Positions 40,070-52,756 of a stretch of DNA of 60,000 nt are shown piece by piece. This DNA comes from Adiantum capillus-veneris (lineage: Eukaryota; Streptophyta; Polypodiopsida; Polypodiales; Pteridaceae): positions 90,441,384 to 90,501,383 of the forward strand of contig CM043944.1 in assembly GCA_014529385.2 (NCBI GenBank), given 5' to 3'. Positions within the stretch are counted from its first letter, which is position 1. The number at the start of each line of letters is the position of its first letter. Made by a program: the position numbers and the translations under genes. Below the pieces are notes generated by a model. It saw only the letters and a program-made list of their open reading frames with translations, ran no database searches and was not told the origin of the DNA.

Positions 40070-40631
40070 AAAGTAGAAACAAACTTTGAGTTACCTTAAA
40101 CCTCGTATTCATTTTTTTAGGCCGTCACTACCAATCTTCATATTCTCTATGTTGCATGGATCTCATTTTGATTTGACGAAATATTCTGAGCGCATGCTTC
40201 ATTAATTTTCTTCAGTTGCATGTTCTCCATCGCTAGGAGGCCTAGTTGCTTTTTCGCATTCAATCCTCGCATTTCCAAATATTCAGTGTATCCCAATAGT
40301 CATCCTTACCATCGCCTGTGAAATGTAAAAAGTTAATGATATTAGTAAAGGGAGGTGCTGCATTTATTGTAGGATCCTTTGGGTAAATAGACCAATTGGT
40401 CCACAAATCCAAATGATGTTCCTTGTTTTTCCTTCTGAGTTCTTTCTCTTGTTGGGATTAGAAAGACTCCTTCCTACGTTTCTGCAATGGTGTGTACTCT
40501 TGCAATACATCAATGTGAAGATGATGCATGTGTTCTTTCTTTGGGTAAGTGTTGTATTGCAAGTTCAAATTGATGTTTTCATCAAAAAAGAAGTGTTGTC
40601 TATTCCTAGAGTCGATAGAGTGACAAACAGA
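40070..40631 (-). repeat. Duplicated transposase exon-1 segment S2
   Basis: Second copy of S1, with short deletions and substitutions relative to it. Confidence 0.8.
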
Positions 40632-40959
40632 CACTATGACTAACGAAATATCTCAAGTTTTGGAAGCGAAGGGTTATAAGCTTGCATTTAAAATCACTAT
40701 AGTCCCATGTTTAGAGTTGATAGAGTTCTGTAGCTTATGTTTTTGGAGGGAACACTTGTGAATTGGTGTTTCAAATCATTAGTCATACATTCATTTAGAT
40801 TTCTGACAAGAGAACAAAGGACAAGAAAAGAAGGTGGTAGCTACCAATGAATGTCATTCTGGTTGTTTGTTGGTGCAAAAAAGCATCACCTAGAATATCC
40901 TATATAACATTTTTATTTTATCTCTCTAAGATGACGTGGAACTTCTTATAGGACCCCAA

Positions 40960-41202
40960 AGTGAGTCCAAAGTTCTCCTAATGGGAGTCAGTTGCTCGAC
41001 CAGTGGACCAAGGAGGTCTCAAAATTTTTAACCCAGTTGCCCATGCTGAGGCCTTGTGTGCCAAATTTATAATCTCCTTGGCTAAAAAGGATAAAGTTTG
41101 GGCTGTCATGACCAAGGATATGATAGATACAACTAAACTTGGTTCAAAAGATGGGAAGTGGAAAGGAGTAGAGTTTCACAACAAACTCTTAGCCCGGCAT
41201 GG
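40960..41202 (+). pseudogene. LINE fragment, 5' part of a split copy
   Basis: It reads VDQGGLKIFNPVAHAEALC, the GGLxI segment of a LINE RT C-terminus, and continues across gypsy element G2 into 49343 onward. It ends at the CATGG target duplicate. Confidence 0.7.
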
Positions 41203-41878
41203 TGTAATGGAAATGGCCTATGAAGTTTGAGAATAGCGGAATTAAGAGAATTAGAGTGAGCATTTTTGTGAGATTACTTCGAAAACATGAAGGGTGAACT
41301 TAATTGATGGTAGCAACATAAACATAGTACTTAATTAGCTTGGAATGAACAATAATTCTGCAACAGAGAGAGTATTCGAGAACATGAAATAGTTGAGGAC
41401 CGGATTTACTTGGAGCCGGGTACCCCTCCAAAAGGCGTTTGTATTATAGATTCTCCCATCAAGAGAGACTTGTTACAATACAACCTTTGTGTTCCTTGTG
41501 ACCTTGGTGATGCTATGAAGATGGAAAGCTTCATGCATCACGAGCTTAACATAAACTTTGCAAAAAGCACTAACTATCCCACGGCCTCAAACACCTTCGA
41601 AGGTGGAGAGAGCTAGCGAGGAATGAGGGTAGGGAAGAGGAAGAAGAATCATCCATAGGAGAAAGAAATAGTTCCTCACTTATCATCACTCTTCTTGCGT
41701 AGCATAGCATAATAGCATAGTAATGAAGATGAAGAAGATGGCAAGCTTAAGCATTAAAGCATGGTTCTGGGTTGGATTTGCATTCCATAGCCAAGATTGT
41801 TAGTGTAGGCTCTCCACTTCTCAACAAGCTTGGAGAAGGAGATGGAGCTCGTACCTTTGCACTCCACACAATGAGAGA

Positions 41879-41921
<43 letters not shown>

Positions 41922-41954
41922 AGAGTATACCCCCCCCCCTCTCATGCTTGGTCC

Positions 41955-42003
<49 letters not shown>

Positions 42004-42692
42004 GTATTATATTATTATTTCATTTGGACATGTGTCCTCTTTTTTTCTCTTTGAGAGAAAGAACTTAATTATTTATTTTTATGTATCTAAATTCTCATTG
42101 GACCCCTTTAAAACCTATCCAATAGCATTCAAACACATCACGAGGGCCACATGTGGAGGATCGTTTGAACATGTGTCTTTTATGCTTATTAAGTCATTTG
42201 GTTGAATGGAATACTTTAAGGACTTAGTCAATCCAGCATGGAAAGGGTCATGCCTCTTGAGAGTTATCTTTGAATTAAATAATTCAGGAACTTTAGTCAT
42301 TGAAGCATGTGAGAAACACCTCAAGCTTTTGGGTAAGGTTCCCACTAACACTTAGCAACCCAACAAGCACCTCATGCTTGGGTAGGATTCCCACCTCAAG
42401 GTTAGCCCTAATTTACCTAAGGTCAAAGGACTTTTCAGCACTAACTTTTGGAGGTCTTTAATGAATCTAACCCTACGGTCTTTAAGCTCGATTAGGTAGC
42501 ATTGCTCTTTAACATACCATCTCTCATTTGGACCCATTTTAACCTTGGCCCCGTATTGTGGCCCCGTGTTGACACAAATCCAAAAACACATGTCTATATT
42601 CTAACTCTTGTTCCCGTTTATTCTTCCACATTAAATGATCAGTTTAATATAAGAAAATAATTTGGATTGGTTAGATATTAGATGTTATGACA
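41203..42692 (-). repeat. G2 3' LTR (1,490 bp)
   Basis: TG at 41203 and CA at 42691-42692. Contains a (GT)n tract at 41880-41919 and a (CT)n tract at 41957-42001. Highly similar to 47880-49337. Confidence 0.9.
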
Positions 42693-43155
42693 TTACCTCT
42701 CTCTTGAAATCATAGTCGTCTTCAACTATGAGGTAGAAGAGATAAAGTCTTAGTCATTAATCTACGTTTCTTAGGGGGTAGAGGATCCCTTTTTACCCTG
42801 CGACATCATTCCAGAATGGATCACTAGTCCATTTGGTGCTTGGGAGATGTAGGTGCAGCAAGCATGTCTACTCTTTAGTCCATATCATACTCCCAAAGTA
42901 GAGTGACAAATTCTACTTGGTGTTTGAGTGACGTCGTCATCACAAACATGATTCTAAGCATGCATACTATTTAAATTTGTGTACAAAAGAGGAATATTCT
43001 TATAAGACAAAAACATTGTTCCTTAAGAAAGCATTTACTTTTGCTTGCTCTAGTGCAGCATTGTAAGCATTGAAAAGGTTCATACTATCCTTAAGCTGTA
43101 TTCCTTGCATCCATCTAGCATCTTCAAATGGATAATTTTTTAATTTAATAAGATA

Positions 43156-45880
43156 CTATCGGATAATCTTACCATGCCGAAGGATAGCTTCGGGTTGTAC
43201 CATACGGATACCATCTTGAGAGATAATATGACCTGAGTATTGAATCTCTTGAAGGAAAAGTTTGCTTTTCTTTTGATTGATAAAAAGCTTGTTCTCCCTC
43301 AATGCTTGGAAAATCACTTGGAGATGTTGCGTGTGTTCCTCCAAGGACTTGGAGTGGATGATGATATCATCAAAGAACACTCCAATGAACTTATGGTAGG
43401 ATCTAAATATTTTCTCCCATCAAACGATTAAATGTGGCAGGTGCATTGGTCAAGCCAAAAGGCATGACTAGATATTCATAAAGACCAGACATTGTACGAC
43501 ACGCGGTCTTCAGGATATCTTCCTCCACTACCCTTATTTGATGATAACCACTTTTAAGGTCAATCCTACTAAAGAAGGTAGAGCCTTATAGCTTATCAAA
43601 CAGATCTTCTACCCGAGGTATGGGAAATCTGTTTTTGATAGTGATATGGTTTAGTGCACGATAGTCGAGACTCCACACGCATGCGTTATATACCATCTTT
43701 CTTTTGCACTTAAAGGATTGGAGAACAAAAGGGAGAGGATCTAGGCCTCACCATCCCTTTGTCTACCAATTATTATACTTGCCTCATAATCTCCTCTTGT
43801 TGAGCTTGGGAAACTCAATAAGGAGGCTTGTTAGGCGGTGACCTTCCTGATAGGAGCTCAATTTGATGGTCATCATCTCCTCGTTCTGTAGGTAAGTCCA
43901 TAGGGATATTATCGATGAACACATCTTGAAATCCTTTTAGAAAGTTAGACAAGTCTAACTCTCCATTTTCATTTGATAAACCATTAGCGTCATTAGTGGA
44001 TTCTTTGACAAAAATCATGTACGCAGAGATCGAGCTTTTCATTGACTTATCAAAAGCTAGTGAATTTAGAAGTGGTATAGTACGATCAGACTCATTAGCA
44101 TCCATATACATGTTCTTTCCCCTGTAGGTGAAGTAGATTCTCCTTTCAGGGAACGTCATGTTGGCAGCCATGCGATCAAACCATGGCAACCCTAGGGTAG
44201 CATCCTCATGTTGGAGAGGAGAGATAAAAAAAGTCTTCTTTTTTGACATAGCTTTGGACATGAAGCCTCAACTTCCCAATCAAGGGAGTTATGGAGGCTT
44301 ACTGTCCCTTGAAAGTTGTGTCACCCGTTACAATATCTCCTATCTCGAAAGCTTGAATGCCCAACTTGGTGGCCAACTTCACTGATATGAAGTTGTGAGT
44401 AGAGACAGGGTCAAACAAGATGAAGGCATCATGCTCCCTTACCTTTTCTTTTCAATGAGAATCCTCTTTTGGAGCTTCGATGGTGGAAGCCCAAGGAGTC
44501 TCATTGCGAGCTGAGGCAAGAACAATAGCTATGTCCTTGCTCCCCACACTTAAAACACTTATGGTCCTTGCAAAAAGCTTCAAGATCTTTATGAGAGAGT
44601 TTTGTTTTACCTTTGTAAACTCCCTTCTCCTTGGACCTATTGTTGTTGTTATAGCAAGTGCCTTGGGAAAAATTTTGGGCATTGGTTTTCCTCTTTGCAT
44701 CATTTTTGTATTTGTTTTCCATGGGCTTGACATTCTGTCTAGCCCCTTGTTGGAAATTGATGCGGTAAGAAACCATGGTGTGCTGGATTACTTAGGTGAT
44801 AGAACCAGGCCGTTGGGCGTTGAAATACTCGGCCATTTCTTCCGGTAATCCCTCACAAAATTGTTGCTTTTTCTCGGCAAAGTCTATCTTTTGGAAGACA
44901 ATAGCCTTGAGATGTAAATCCCAAAACTTGTCCACATATTTGTGAATAGACTCATGTGAGAGAAGCTTCAAACTGCGCCATTTGGTAAGTACTGTGTCCT
45001 TTGCATCGCTTGCAAGGAATTGCTTCATGATGGAAACTTGTAGAGTTTTCCATGTCTTTGGGGCTTCACCATTGCCACAAAGGCTAGCCCACCACTGATG
45101 AGACAATTTTTGGAAGTGCATAGCTACATGGCGTAGCTTGGAGGACTCCGTGAAGCCCTCGTCTCCAAAGGCCGCATCAAATTGTTAGATGAAGGCCAAT
45201 ACTTTGTCAGTGGCACCAAAGGTGCCATCATAGGTGAGAAAAGAGATACTCTTTTCTCCCTCTTGAGCTTCTTGAGCTTTTGTTGTCTTTGCCATGCAGG
45301 GTATAATTTGCGATTTCCTCCCCTCTTGTATTCTCTAGGAGAATAGACATAGATCTCGTTGGGAGAGGAGTAAGGTGAAGAAGGAGGAGAAGAGGGTGAC
45401 AACTTTCTTGACCTTCTCTTCCTTTAGTTCCTCTCTTCCTTTCAGAGTGACAAGGAGAAGGACTGTGTGTTGACCATTTCCTCTTGGGACGAGTTGGCGA
45501 TCGTCTAGACCGTCGTCTTTGTGGAGCCACATCTTCAGAGGAACTTAGGGATTCATTACTTTCTTGTTCTTTGGATTCCTCCTCTCGTATGGGAGAGAGT
45601 CTTCTTTTGGGGGTCTCATCAAGAGGCCTCCTAAGCTCTCTCTCCTCTTGGAGAGGAAGGGAGATCCCATAAGCACGAAGTTGTTGAATAACTTCGGCTT
45701 GCAAAGTAGGATTGCCCATAGCTTGATACAACCTAGTAACAAGATAATTGATAAACATGGGGGATCATCATTAGCACCTTCATGTGCAAAATCAAAGTTA
45801 TCAATGTTCATTCTACTCTCTTGGCTATTGTCATCCATGCTAATTATACTTATGTGTTTACTTAGTGTATTCTTTGGCAA
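43156..45880 (-). pseudogene. G2 gag, protease and partial reverse transcriptase
   Basis: Right to left: gag N-terminus from 45880 (an RS-rich charged region in 45758-45228), gag core (WWASLCGNGEAPKTWKTL, 45121-44792), a zinc knuckle (CFKCGEQGHSYCSC, about 44530), a retropepsin region and the RT start (FQDVFIDNIPMDLP, 43980-43815), then the end of the RT palm (VFFDDIIIHSKSLEEH, with YSGHIISQDGI, 43380-43200). Multiple shifts break the RT. Immediately after GHIISQDGI the sequence jumps to the 3' tail that in G1 follows integrase, so RNase H and integrase are deleted. Confidence 0.8.
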
Positions 45881-46013
45881 CTCAAAACCTTAGTTGCTAC
45901 TCCTCTTAGCCTTTGAAAATAAGCACTTAAGTATCTACACCCACGGACTGCATTGGTTAATTATAGAGAGTAGTGGGGTGGGTCTAGCATAGAAGAATTT
46001 CCGAGGGAGGATA

Positions 46014-47634
46014 TGTAATGGAATTTGCCTATTCAATTTGAGAATAGCGGAATTTAACGAGAGTACTTTCAAGAAATGATTTTGTGAGCATAGCGGGTAG
46101 ACATAATTGAAGATAGCAACATAATCATAGCAATTAGTTAACTTGGCATAGACAATACTTTTGCAAGAGAGAGAGTTTAGAGAACATGACAACAATTGAG
46201 GACCGGATTTATGTGGAGCCGGTCCCCCCTCCAATAGGCATTTGTATTATGATTTCTCCCATAAAGAGAGACTTGTTACAATACAGTCTTTGTGTTCCTT
46301 GTGACCTAGGTGATGCCATGAAGATGGAAGGCTTCATGCACCACAAACATAACATAAACTTGAAGAAAGCTTTAACTATCCCAAGCCTCAGTCCCAAGAC
46401 CTCAAACACCTTCGAAGGTGGAGAGAGCTAGCAGGGAATGAGGGTAGGGAAGAGGAAGAAGAAACATTTCGTAGGAGAAAGAATTAGTTCCTCACTTATC
46501 ATACTCTTGTTGCTAGCATACATAATAGCATAGTAATGAAGAAGAAGGAGATGGCAAGCTTAAGCATTGAAGCATGGCTCTTGGTTGGATTTGCACTCCA
46601 TAGCCAAGAGTGTTGGTGTAAGCTCTCAACCTCTACTTGCTTGGAGAGGGAGCTCTTGCACTTTGCATAGCACACAATGAGAGTGATTGTGAGTGTGTGT
46701 GGGTGAGTATACCCCTCCAGCAAGGCCCTAGCTAGCTTGGGTCGACCCCCCCTTGTAGCTCATGCTTGAAGCTCATTCCTCCAGGCCTAGCCAATCACAA
46801 GCAGGAGCCATTACAAGCAACGTGGGTAGCCTTGGGACAAGTGTCCCCCTTTCCCCTTTGAGAGAGAGGACTTGATAAATGAAAAATCAATTAGATAATT
46901 CAAGTAATTTATCATTGGACCCCTTTGAAGCTTAGCCAATAGGCTTCAAGCAACACATGAAGGTAACATGGGTAGGGGCCTGACATGTGTCCTTGCTGCC
47001 TCTTCAAGTTGGGGCTTCCCTTGTGTGTGTGAGTGGGTGTTCTCTCTCTAGCTCCTAGGAAAAGGGCTCGCCCCCCCTCTTGTAGGAATGATTTTGACTT
47101 TAGGTGATCAAGCACCTTACTCATCAAGCATGACAAAGCACTTGAACTAGGGGGTGTTCCCACAAGCATCTCAGGCAAGCTTCTCAAGGCACCTCAAGTA
47201 CCTTAATCATGCAGCAAGTCAAGTACCTCAAGCATGGAGCCAGTCAAGCACCTCAAGCATCTTAATCAAGAACCTCAAGCATGACAAACACCTCAAGCAC
47301 GACAAGCACCTCAAGCAGGACAAGCACCTCGAGCTTGGGCCGGGTTCCCACCTCAAGCTCAGCCCTAGCTTACTTAAGGTCAAAGGACTTTTTACATACA
47401 TTTATTGGAGGTCTTCAATGAAGCTAACCCTAAGGTCTTATGCTCCATTGGTTAGCCTTGCTCTTTGATAGACCATCTCCCTTTTGGGCCCCTTTACTAT
47501 TGGCCCCGTGTTGAGATAGATCTATAAGCACACACCTATATCTTAACACTTGTTCTCGTTTATTCTCCCATATTAAGTGATCAATTTAATATGAGAAAAT
47601 CATTTGGGTTAGTTAGATATTAGATTTTATGACA
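46014..47634 (-). mobile_element. Nested solo LTR with GGATA target duplication
   Basis: TG at 46014 and CA at 47633-47634, same LTR family but more diverged (1,621 bp). Flanks: GGATA at 46009-46013 and GGATA at 47635-47639. No primer site or purine tract adjoins it, so it is a solo LTR, not part of the enclosing element. It contains a run of CAAGCACCTCAAGCA-type short repeats at 47200-47340. Confidence 0.9.
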
Positions 47635-47866
47635 GGATAGCTCCTTTCGGACTTCTTATGGCTCAATAATGGTAAAGCCGTAGACAAATCTAAAAACACC
47701 CCATTATTAAGACCAAAGCTTCGAGGTGTGTACCATATCCCACATAGTGGACTCAACAAAATCGATAATAGATCCCAATCCCACTTACCCTAATATAATA
47801 ACTAAATCAACTATTAACAGGCTTATCAAGGACCTCGCTTCTTAAGCAAGAAAAGAGAAAACAAAT

Positions 47867-47879
47867 GCTCTAATACCAA
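47867..47879 (-). promoter_or_regulatory. G2 primer-binding site
   Basis: Read on the minus strand it is TTGGTATTAGAGC, directly after the LTR end CCATTACA. Complement of initiator tRNA-Met with one mismatch. Confidence 0.85.
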
Positions 47880-48557
47880 TGTAATGGAGCTGGCCTATGA
47901 ACTTTGAGAATAGCGGAATTAAGAGAATTAGAGTGAGCATTAAGTTTGTGAGATTACTTTGAAAACATGGAGGGTGAACTTAATTGATGGTAGCAACATA
48001 AACATAGTACTTAATTAACTTGGCATGAACAATACTTTTGTAAGAGAGAGAATATTAAAGAACATGACAATAGTTGAGGACCGGATTTACTTGAAGCCGA
48101 TCCCCCCTCTAAAAGGCGTTTGTATTATGGATTCTCCCATCAAGAGAGACTTGTTACAATACAATCTTTGTGTTCCTTGTGACCTTGGTTATGCTATGAA
48201 GATGGAAAGCTTCATGCATCACGAGCTTCACATAAACTTTGCAAAAAGCACTAACTATCCCAAGGCCTCAAACACTTCGAAGGTGGAGAGAGCTAGCGGG
48301 GAATGAGGGTAGGGAAGAGGAAGAAGAATCATCCATAGGAGAAAGAAATAGTTCCTCACTTATCATCACTCTTCTTGCTTAGCATAGCATAATAGCATAG
48401 TAATGAAGATGAAGAAGATGGAAGCTTAAGCATTGAAGCATGGTCCTGGGTTGGATTTTCATTCCATAGCCAAGATTGTTGGTGTAGGCTCTCCACTTCT
48501 CAACAAGCTTGGAGAAGGAGATGGAGCTCTTTCCTTTTCACTCCACACAATGAGAGA

Positions 48558-48612
<55 letters not shown>

Positions 48613-49337
48613 AGAGTATACCCCCCCTCTCATGCTTGGTCCACCTCTCTCTCTGTCTCTTGTATTATATTATTATTTCATTTGGACATGTGTTCTCTTT
48701 TTTTCTCTTTGAGAGAAAGAACTTAATTATTTATTTTTATGTATCTAAATTCTTATTTGACCCCTTTAAAACCTATCCAATAGCATTCAAACACATCATG
48801 AGGGCCACATGTGGAGGTTCATTTGAACATGTGTTTTTTATGCTTATTAAGTCATTTGGTTGAATGGAATACTTTAAGGAATTAGTCAATCAAGCATGGA
48901 AAGGGTCATGCCTCTTGAGAGTTATCTTTGAATTGAATACTTCAAGAACTTTAGTCATTTAAGCATGTGAGAAACACCTCAAGCTTTTGGGTAAGGTTCC
49001 CACTAACACTTAACCAGCCAACAAGCACCTCATGCTTGGGTAGGATTCCCACCTCAAGGTCAACCCTAACTCACCTAAGGTCAAAGGACTTTTCAGCACT
49101 AACTTTTGGAGGTCTTTAATGAAGCTAATCCTACGGTCTTTAAGCTCGATTAGGTAGCATTGCTCTTTAACATACCATCTCTCATTTGGACCCCTTTTAA
49201 CCTTAGCTCCGTGTTGAGACAGATCCATAAACACGTGTCTATATTCTAACCCTTGTTCCCGTTCATTCTCCCATATTAAATGATCAGTTTAATATGAGAA
49301 AACCATTTGGGTTGGTTAGATATTAGATTTTATGACA
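47880..49337 (-). repeat. G2 5' LTR (1,458 bp)
   Basis: TG at 47880 and CA at 49336-49337; a (GT)n tract lies at 48559-48610. Followed by the target duplicate CATGG. Confidence 0.9.
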
Positions 49338-49342
49338 CATGG

Positions 49343-50515
49343 TATAGCGTAATTAAGTCTAGGTGGCATCTTAGGGGAACTCGTTATGAAGTGCAAAAAA
49401 GCAGCTAGGGTATTGGAGTGGGGGGAAGAAACTAGGTACTTGAAGAACTCCATCTTGCACTAGTTCCACTGGCTCGCCAAACTTCTTAGACTACCACAAA
49501 GCCCCTATTGGATAGAAACTGCCAGGAAAGTGAATAATAAGAGTCTAAATCGGTTTGCTCAATTCTAGGACGTTAACAGTGAGAACTGGAAAACCATTGA
49601 CTTGCTAATAACCCAATATCAACTAAATGGCTTCAAGATATTGCTAGTCAAACAGAGTGATAAAAGAGTTGGACAAGGCTGTAAATGCCAATCTGTGAAT
49701 CTGGGTTTGAGTGGAACGCCTAGAGATGGCCCGAAAGTAGTCTTTTTATATGGAAACCCCATCCTAAAGGCATCTATTAGGTATTAATGCATGAGAATAA
49801 GTGGTCTAGATCCCTCAACAAAATATGGAAGAGACAATGGCTAGACGAACGGTGGAGGGAAGTCATGGAGAACATCTGGAAGCCAAAGTGGCCGCAATTT
49901 ATGAAGATATTTTTCTGGAAGGTGATGTGGGGTGCTCTACCAACGGGCGTAAAGATCCAAGAAAGAGGAATTGGGTCCGATCGTTGCCTCGGGTGCAGGA
50001 TAGCTAGAAGATCTGGCCCACCTTTTAATGGAATGCCAGATGATCAAAGACCTGGCATGGAAAATATGCAAGTGAATTCAAAGGACATCCAATATATCAA
50101 GCTCTTTAAGACTGATCTATTCCTTGTTTGCAAGAAGATGGAAATCCTTGCCCTGCTTATCTGCACTCAAACTGTTGGTTACTTCTTCTTCCACCATATA
50201 TGGTAGGCGAGGAACCGCCGTGTATTTGAGAGAGACCTTCAAGCAACAAGATTCTCAGAGATTATACATAAAAGCAGAGTGGTGATATATACGCTCGGAA
50301 GCAAGCAAGATTCGGGAGACTGGTTTAGGGCTACATCCCATGCCATGTTGTCAACCTGGAAGAAGTAATTGCCTAGGTGAGAGGCGATAGACATCTAGTT
50401 TGTAATATCCAGCATCTCAAGGCTCAACCTGAGCTTGAGGCTGTTTTGTAAATTCTATGTTGTGCTTAATACAATCCTCTCACAAATTATGAGTTTTGTA
50501 TTTAAAAAAAGGACT
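49343..50515 (+). pseudogene. LINE fragment, 3' part with zf-RVT and 3' end
   Basis: Resumes the LINE split at 41202. Frames include KWPQFMKIFFWKVMWGALPT, CLGCR and, in another frame, HLLMEC: a zf-RVT domain. It ends in a 3' UTR with TATTTAAAAAAAGG near 50500, a likely original 3' terminus. Frameshifted in several places. Confidence 0.75.
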
Positions 50516-50761
50516 AGATTGTTGAATTGAGTATGTCTCTACAATCTTTTTTCCATTTGTTTTAAAGGAAATCAAAGGAGATACTCTTTGGCTTGAGATA
50601 AAAAAAGGTAAATACCTTTTACTTTTGCTTATCTCTTGAGTTATCATTTTGCATTATCTTTTTTCCATTTGTTTTAAGGGGTATCTTGGCCCTTGGGCTC
50701 TAAGGAGTGAAAAGTTCAAGGAATTGCGACATGGTGGGGTGTGATGCAGAAAAATGAAAAA

Positions 50762-51058
50762 GGAAAATTTCCAAAATATCCTTCTATCTATTTTGATTGG
50801 ATTGTTCAAGATTTTTTTATCTTTATTCTCTTTTGACAACTGAGATCCGTATTTGAGTGCTTGATTACCTCGCAAAAAATGCAATTGTGTGTAAAATTAA
50901 TGAAGCAATCGATCGCCAAATTCTAGTTTTATCATCTTGAATTGATAGACAATCAGTCTTCTTATGAAAAGCTATAATTTTTTTTTGTCTTCGAAGAAAT
51001 TTAATCTCTCAAGCGAGGGTGTTTTGGGAATTTTCAAAAATTTGAAGGGCATTTTGGA
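50762..51058. mobile_element. Fold-back MITE family F, copy 1 (internally deleted)
   Basis: It starts GGAAAATTTCCAAAATATCC, has the internal TTGGATTGTTCA and GAGATCCGT blocks of the copies at 55.5-56.4 kb, and ends GAAGGGCATTTTGG. Confidence 0.6.
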
Positions 51059-51176
51059 GATGCACAAGGGCACAAATCACACGTGCAGGAGAGAGAGGAG
51101 AGAGAGAAAGATCAAGAGGAATCCTAGGGAGAGAGGAGAGAGATAGAGAAAGGGAAATCCTGGCTCTGCATGCACG

Positions 51177-51217
<41 letters not shown>

Positions 51218-52532
51218 TCCATGACATGTGTAGCAACGATCAAGAGAGACGTTTTTTTTTTAATACTAACAGCAGGCATGCTGTTGTCGGCACTGTAACG
51301 GAGCAGGACAGTAGACGCAACAAAGACCTCTGTGTGTGTGTGTGTTGCGCATCTGGAGGCGACATTTCTCTCTGGCTTTACCATGTTGCCCTGGATCTGT
51401 GCATCACTATTTTCATGGTGGGAGATCTGCTGCTACAAGTAGAACAAGGGTGAGCGCAAGAGGTAAAGGAGGAGGCGTCTGAGGGTTGCAGGTGATGGTG
51501 ATAACGTTGTAGGCGAAACAAGGCCACAACCATTGAAGACGATGCAGACAAACCGGAAGCCATGTGCAAGAGGCGCTTGTCAATGTCCCCTCCCAATTCG
51601 TCTCTCCTTGCGTGCTTTGTCTGGTGAGAGAGAATGTGGACGATGAGGACGGCATGTAAATAGAAAGAAACGTGTGCATTGACTACAACTAGAAAGCTAG
51701 TGTTAAGAGTTAAGATATTGCGGGAATCTACATAAAAAGTTAATTAATGGGTGTACAATAGATCATACATATTCCTGAGTAGCTCATAGTTACCAAGATA
51801 TATAAATGGAAACTAAAGCGTTGTCAACGATTCTTTAAGCATGTACTCTCTTTCTCCTCTTTCTCTTGCATTGAAACTTTAAGGAGAAAGAAAGGCTAGA
51901 TACTAGAGAAGGCTAGAAAGAAACCACAAAGAGAAGAAATGAAGTATATGTTGGAAGCAAGCAAACATGTTTATGTAGGAAACATAAAGTCTTTTGACAT
52001 AAAGCTTTTAATTTCCTGCACAGTCACCCACCACTTTTGGGTTTCTAGTGTTTTGCAAAGTTTTTCATTTTGAAATGGTGGGACCAAAATAGTTCAATTT
52101 GAGTATGTCTTGTTTGATTCATACCCTTTTGTATAAAAATAACCGTCCCAAACACACACACACACACCCCTTCACCACGCCAAAAAAACACACACACACA
52201 CACACAAAAAAAACAAATTTTAACTACACGTTCATGTTCTTTTGTAATAATATATTGGATCAAGGTGTTTGCTAAAGAGATAAGGAGATCTATATTGTGT
52301 ATAAAGCGGGGAGGAATTTCGGCTCTTGTTTCAACCACATGCAAAAAGAGTTTGATCCGGTCAATGTGGCTTGAACGAAATGGCAACATAGGAGATTGTG
52401 CGTGCAAGACAAAGAGAGAGATTGTTGGTATATGAGAGAGAGAGAGGGGGGGGCCGCCGAAGGCGGTTTGCCATACTAGTAAGCATAAATTATAGGTCGA
52501 TCGGTTTTTGTGAGGGAATCCATCTTCGGTTA
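51059..52532. other. No gene recognised
   Basis: GA-rich stretch 51090-51212 with a clean tract at 51181-51212, short GT and CA runs (51330-51345, 52153-52206), otherwise featureless. Confidence 0.5.
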
Positions 52533-52542
52533 CATCGTGAAC

Positions 52543-52756
52543 AGTGTTCGGGAAAAATGTGTCTCAGCTTAATACGTGCCGTTTTCAATTTCCAAAATGC
52601 CGGTTGAGCGCAAGGAGAAAAGGAGAAATTCCGTCCCAAAATAGAGAAAAATAGTGTAAAAACCTGATAAAGTAACCTAATTTTTTTAAAATTCCTCTTG
52701 GCAAATTCAAGGAAAGGAATTTTGTATGTTTGGAAAAATGATTTTTCCCGAACACT
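52543..52756 (+). mobile_element. MITE family M, copy with 9-10 bp target duplication
   Basis: Inverted ends AGTGTTCGGGAAAAAT and ATTTTTCCCGAACACT bound 214 bp. The flanks are CATCGTGAAC (52533-52542) and TATCGTGAAC (52757-52766), a 9-bp perfect or 10-bp one-mismatch duplication. Duplications of that size are typical of Mutator-like elements. Confidence 0.85.

Larger units (their letters stand above)
37092..40631 (-). mobile_element. Second, decayed copy of the histone-transposon transposase region
   Basis: Minus-strand frames parallel 3612-5892 piece by piece: HLDLWTDGSINPKDP and FTGDGKDGLLGY (39161-38880); the KQQIRDLR end of exon 1 with the same GT donor; NNIFVDLEALQRYV and RKLERVTITLMN; SCSYCMADAQ; VCTLHALCTII (frame-shifted near 37630); VHLYICFAWTL to the shared TAG end (37562-37092). 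It has stops of all kinds, no terminal repeats that I can find, and none of the histone, protease or other genes. Its exon-1 region is present twice (38706-39361 and 40070-40631), flanking a captured FAD-oxidase fragment. Confidence 0.75.
41203..49337 (-). mobile_element. Ty3/gypsy element G2, full length by structure
   Basis: Both ends are LTRs of one family starting TGTAATGG and ending TTATGACA on the + strand. Flanks are CATGG at 41198-41202 and CATGG at 49338-49342, a 5-bp target duplication. The primer site (reverse complement TTGGTATTAGAGC, one mismatch from initiator tRNA-Met) abuts the right LTR and a purine tract (CAAGAGAGAGGTAA) abuts the left LTR, fixing minus orientation. Gag, protease and part of RT are present; RNase H and integrase are missing. 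A solo LTR is nested in the leader. Confidence 0.9.

Noticed and set aside
37092-40631. A complete second histone transposon
   Set aside because: No 33-bp ends and no histone, protease or phosphatase sequence were found there.
47200-47340. CRISPR-like array of CAAGCACCTCAAGCA repeats
   Set aside because: The repeats are short, irregular and without spacers of constant length, and lie inside an LTR.
46014-47634. This LTR as the 5' LTR of the gypsy coding region to its left
   Set aside because: No primer site adjoins it, it has its own GGATA duplication, and the true 5' LTR with primer site lies at 47880.
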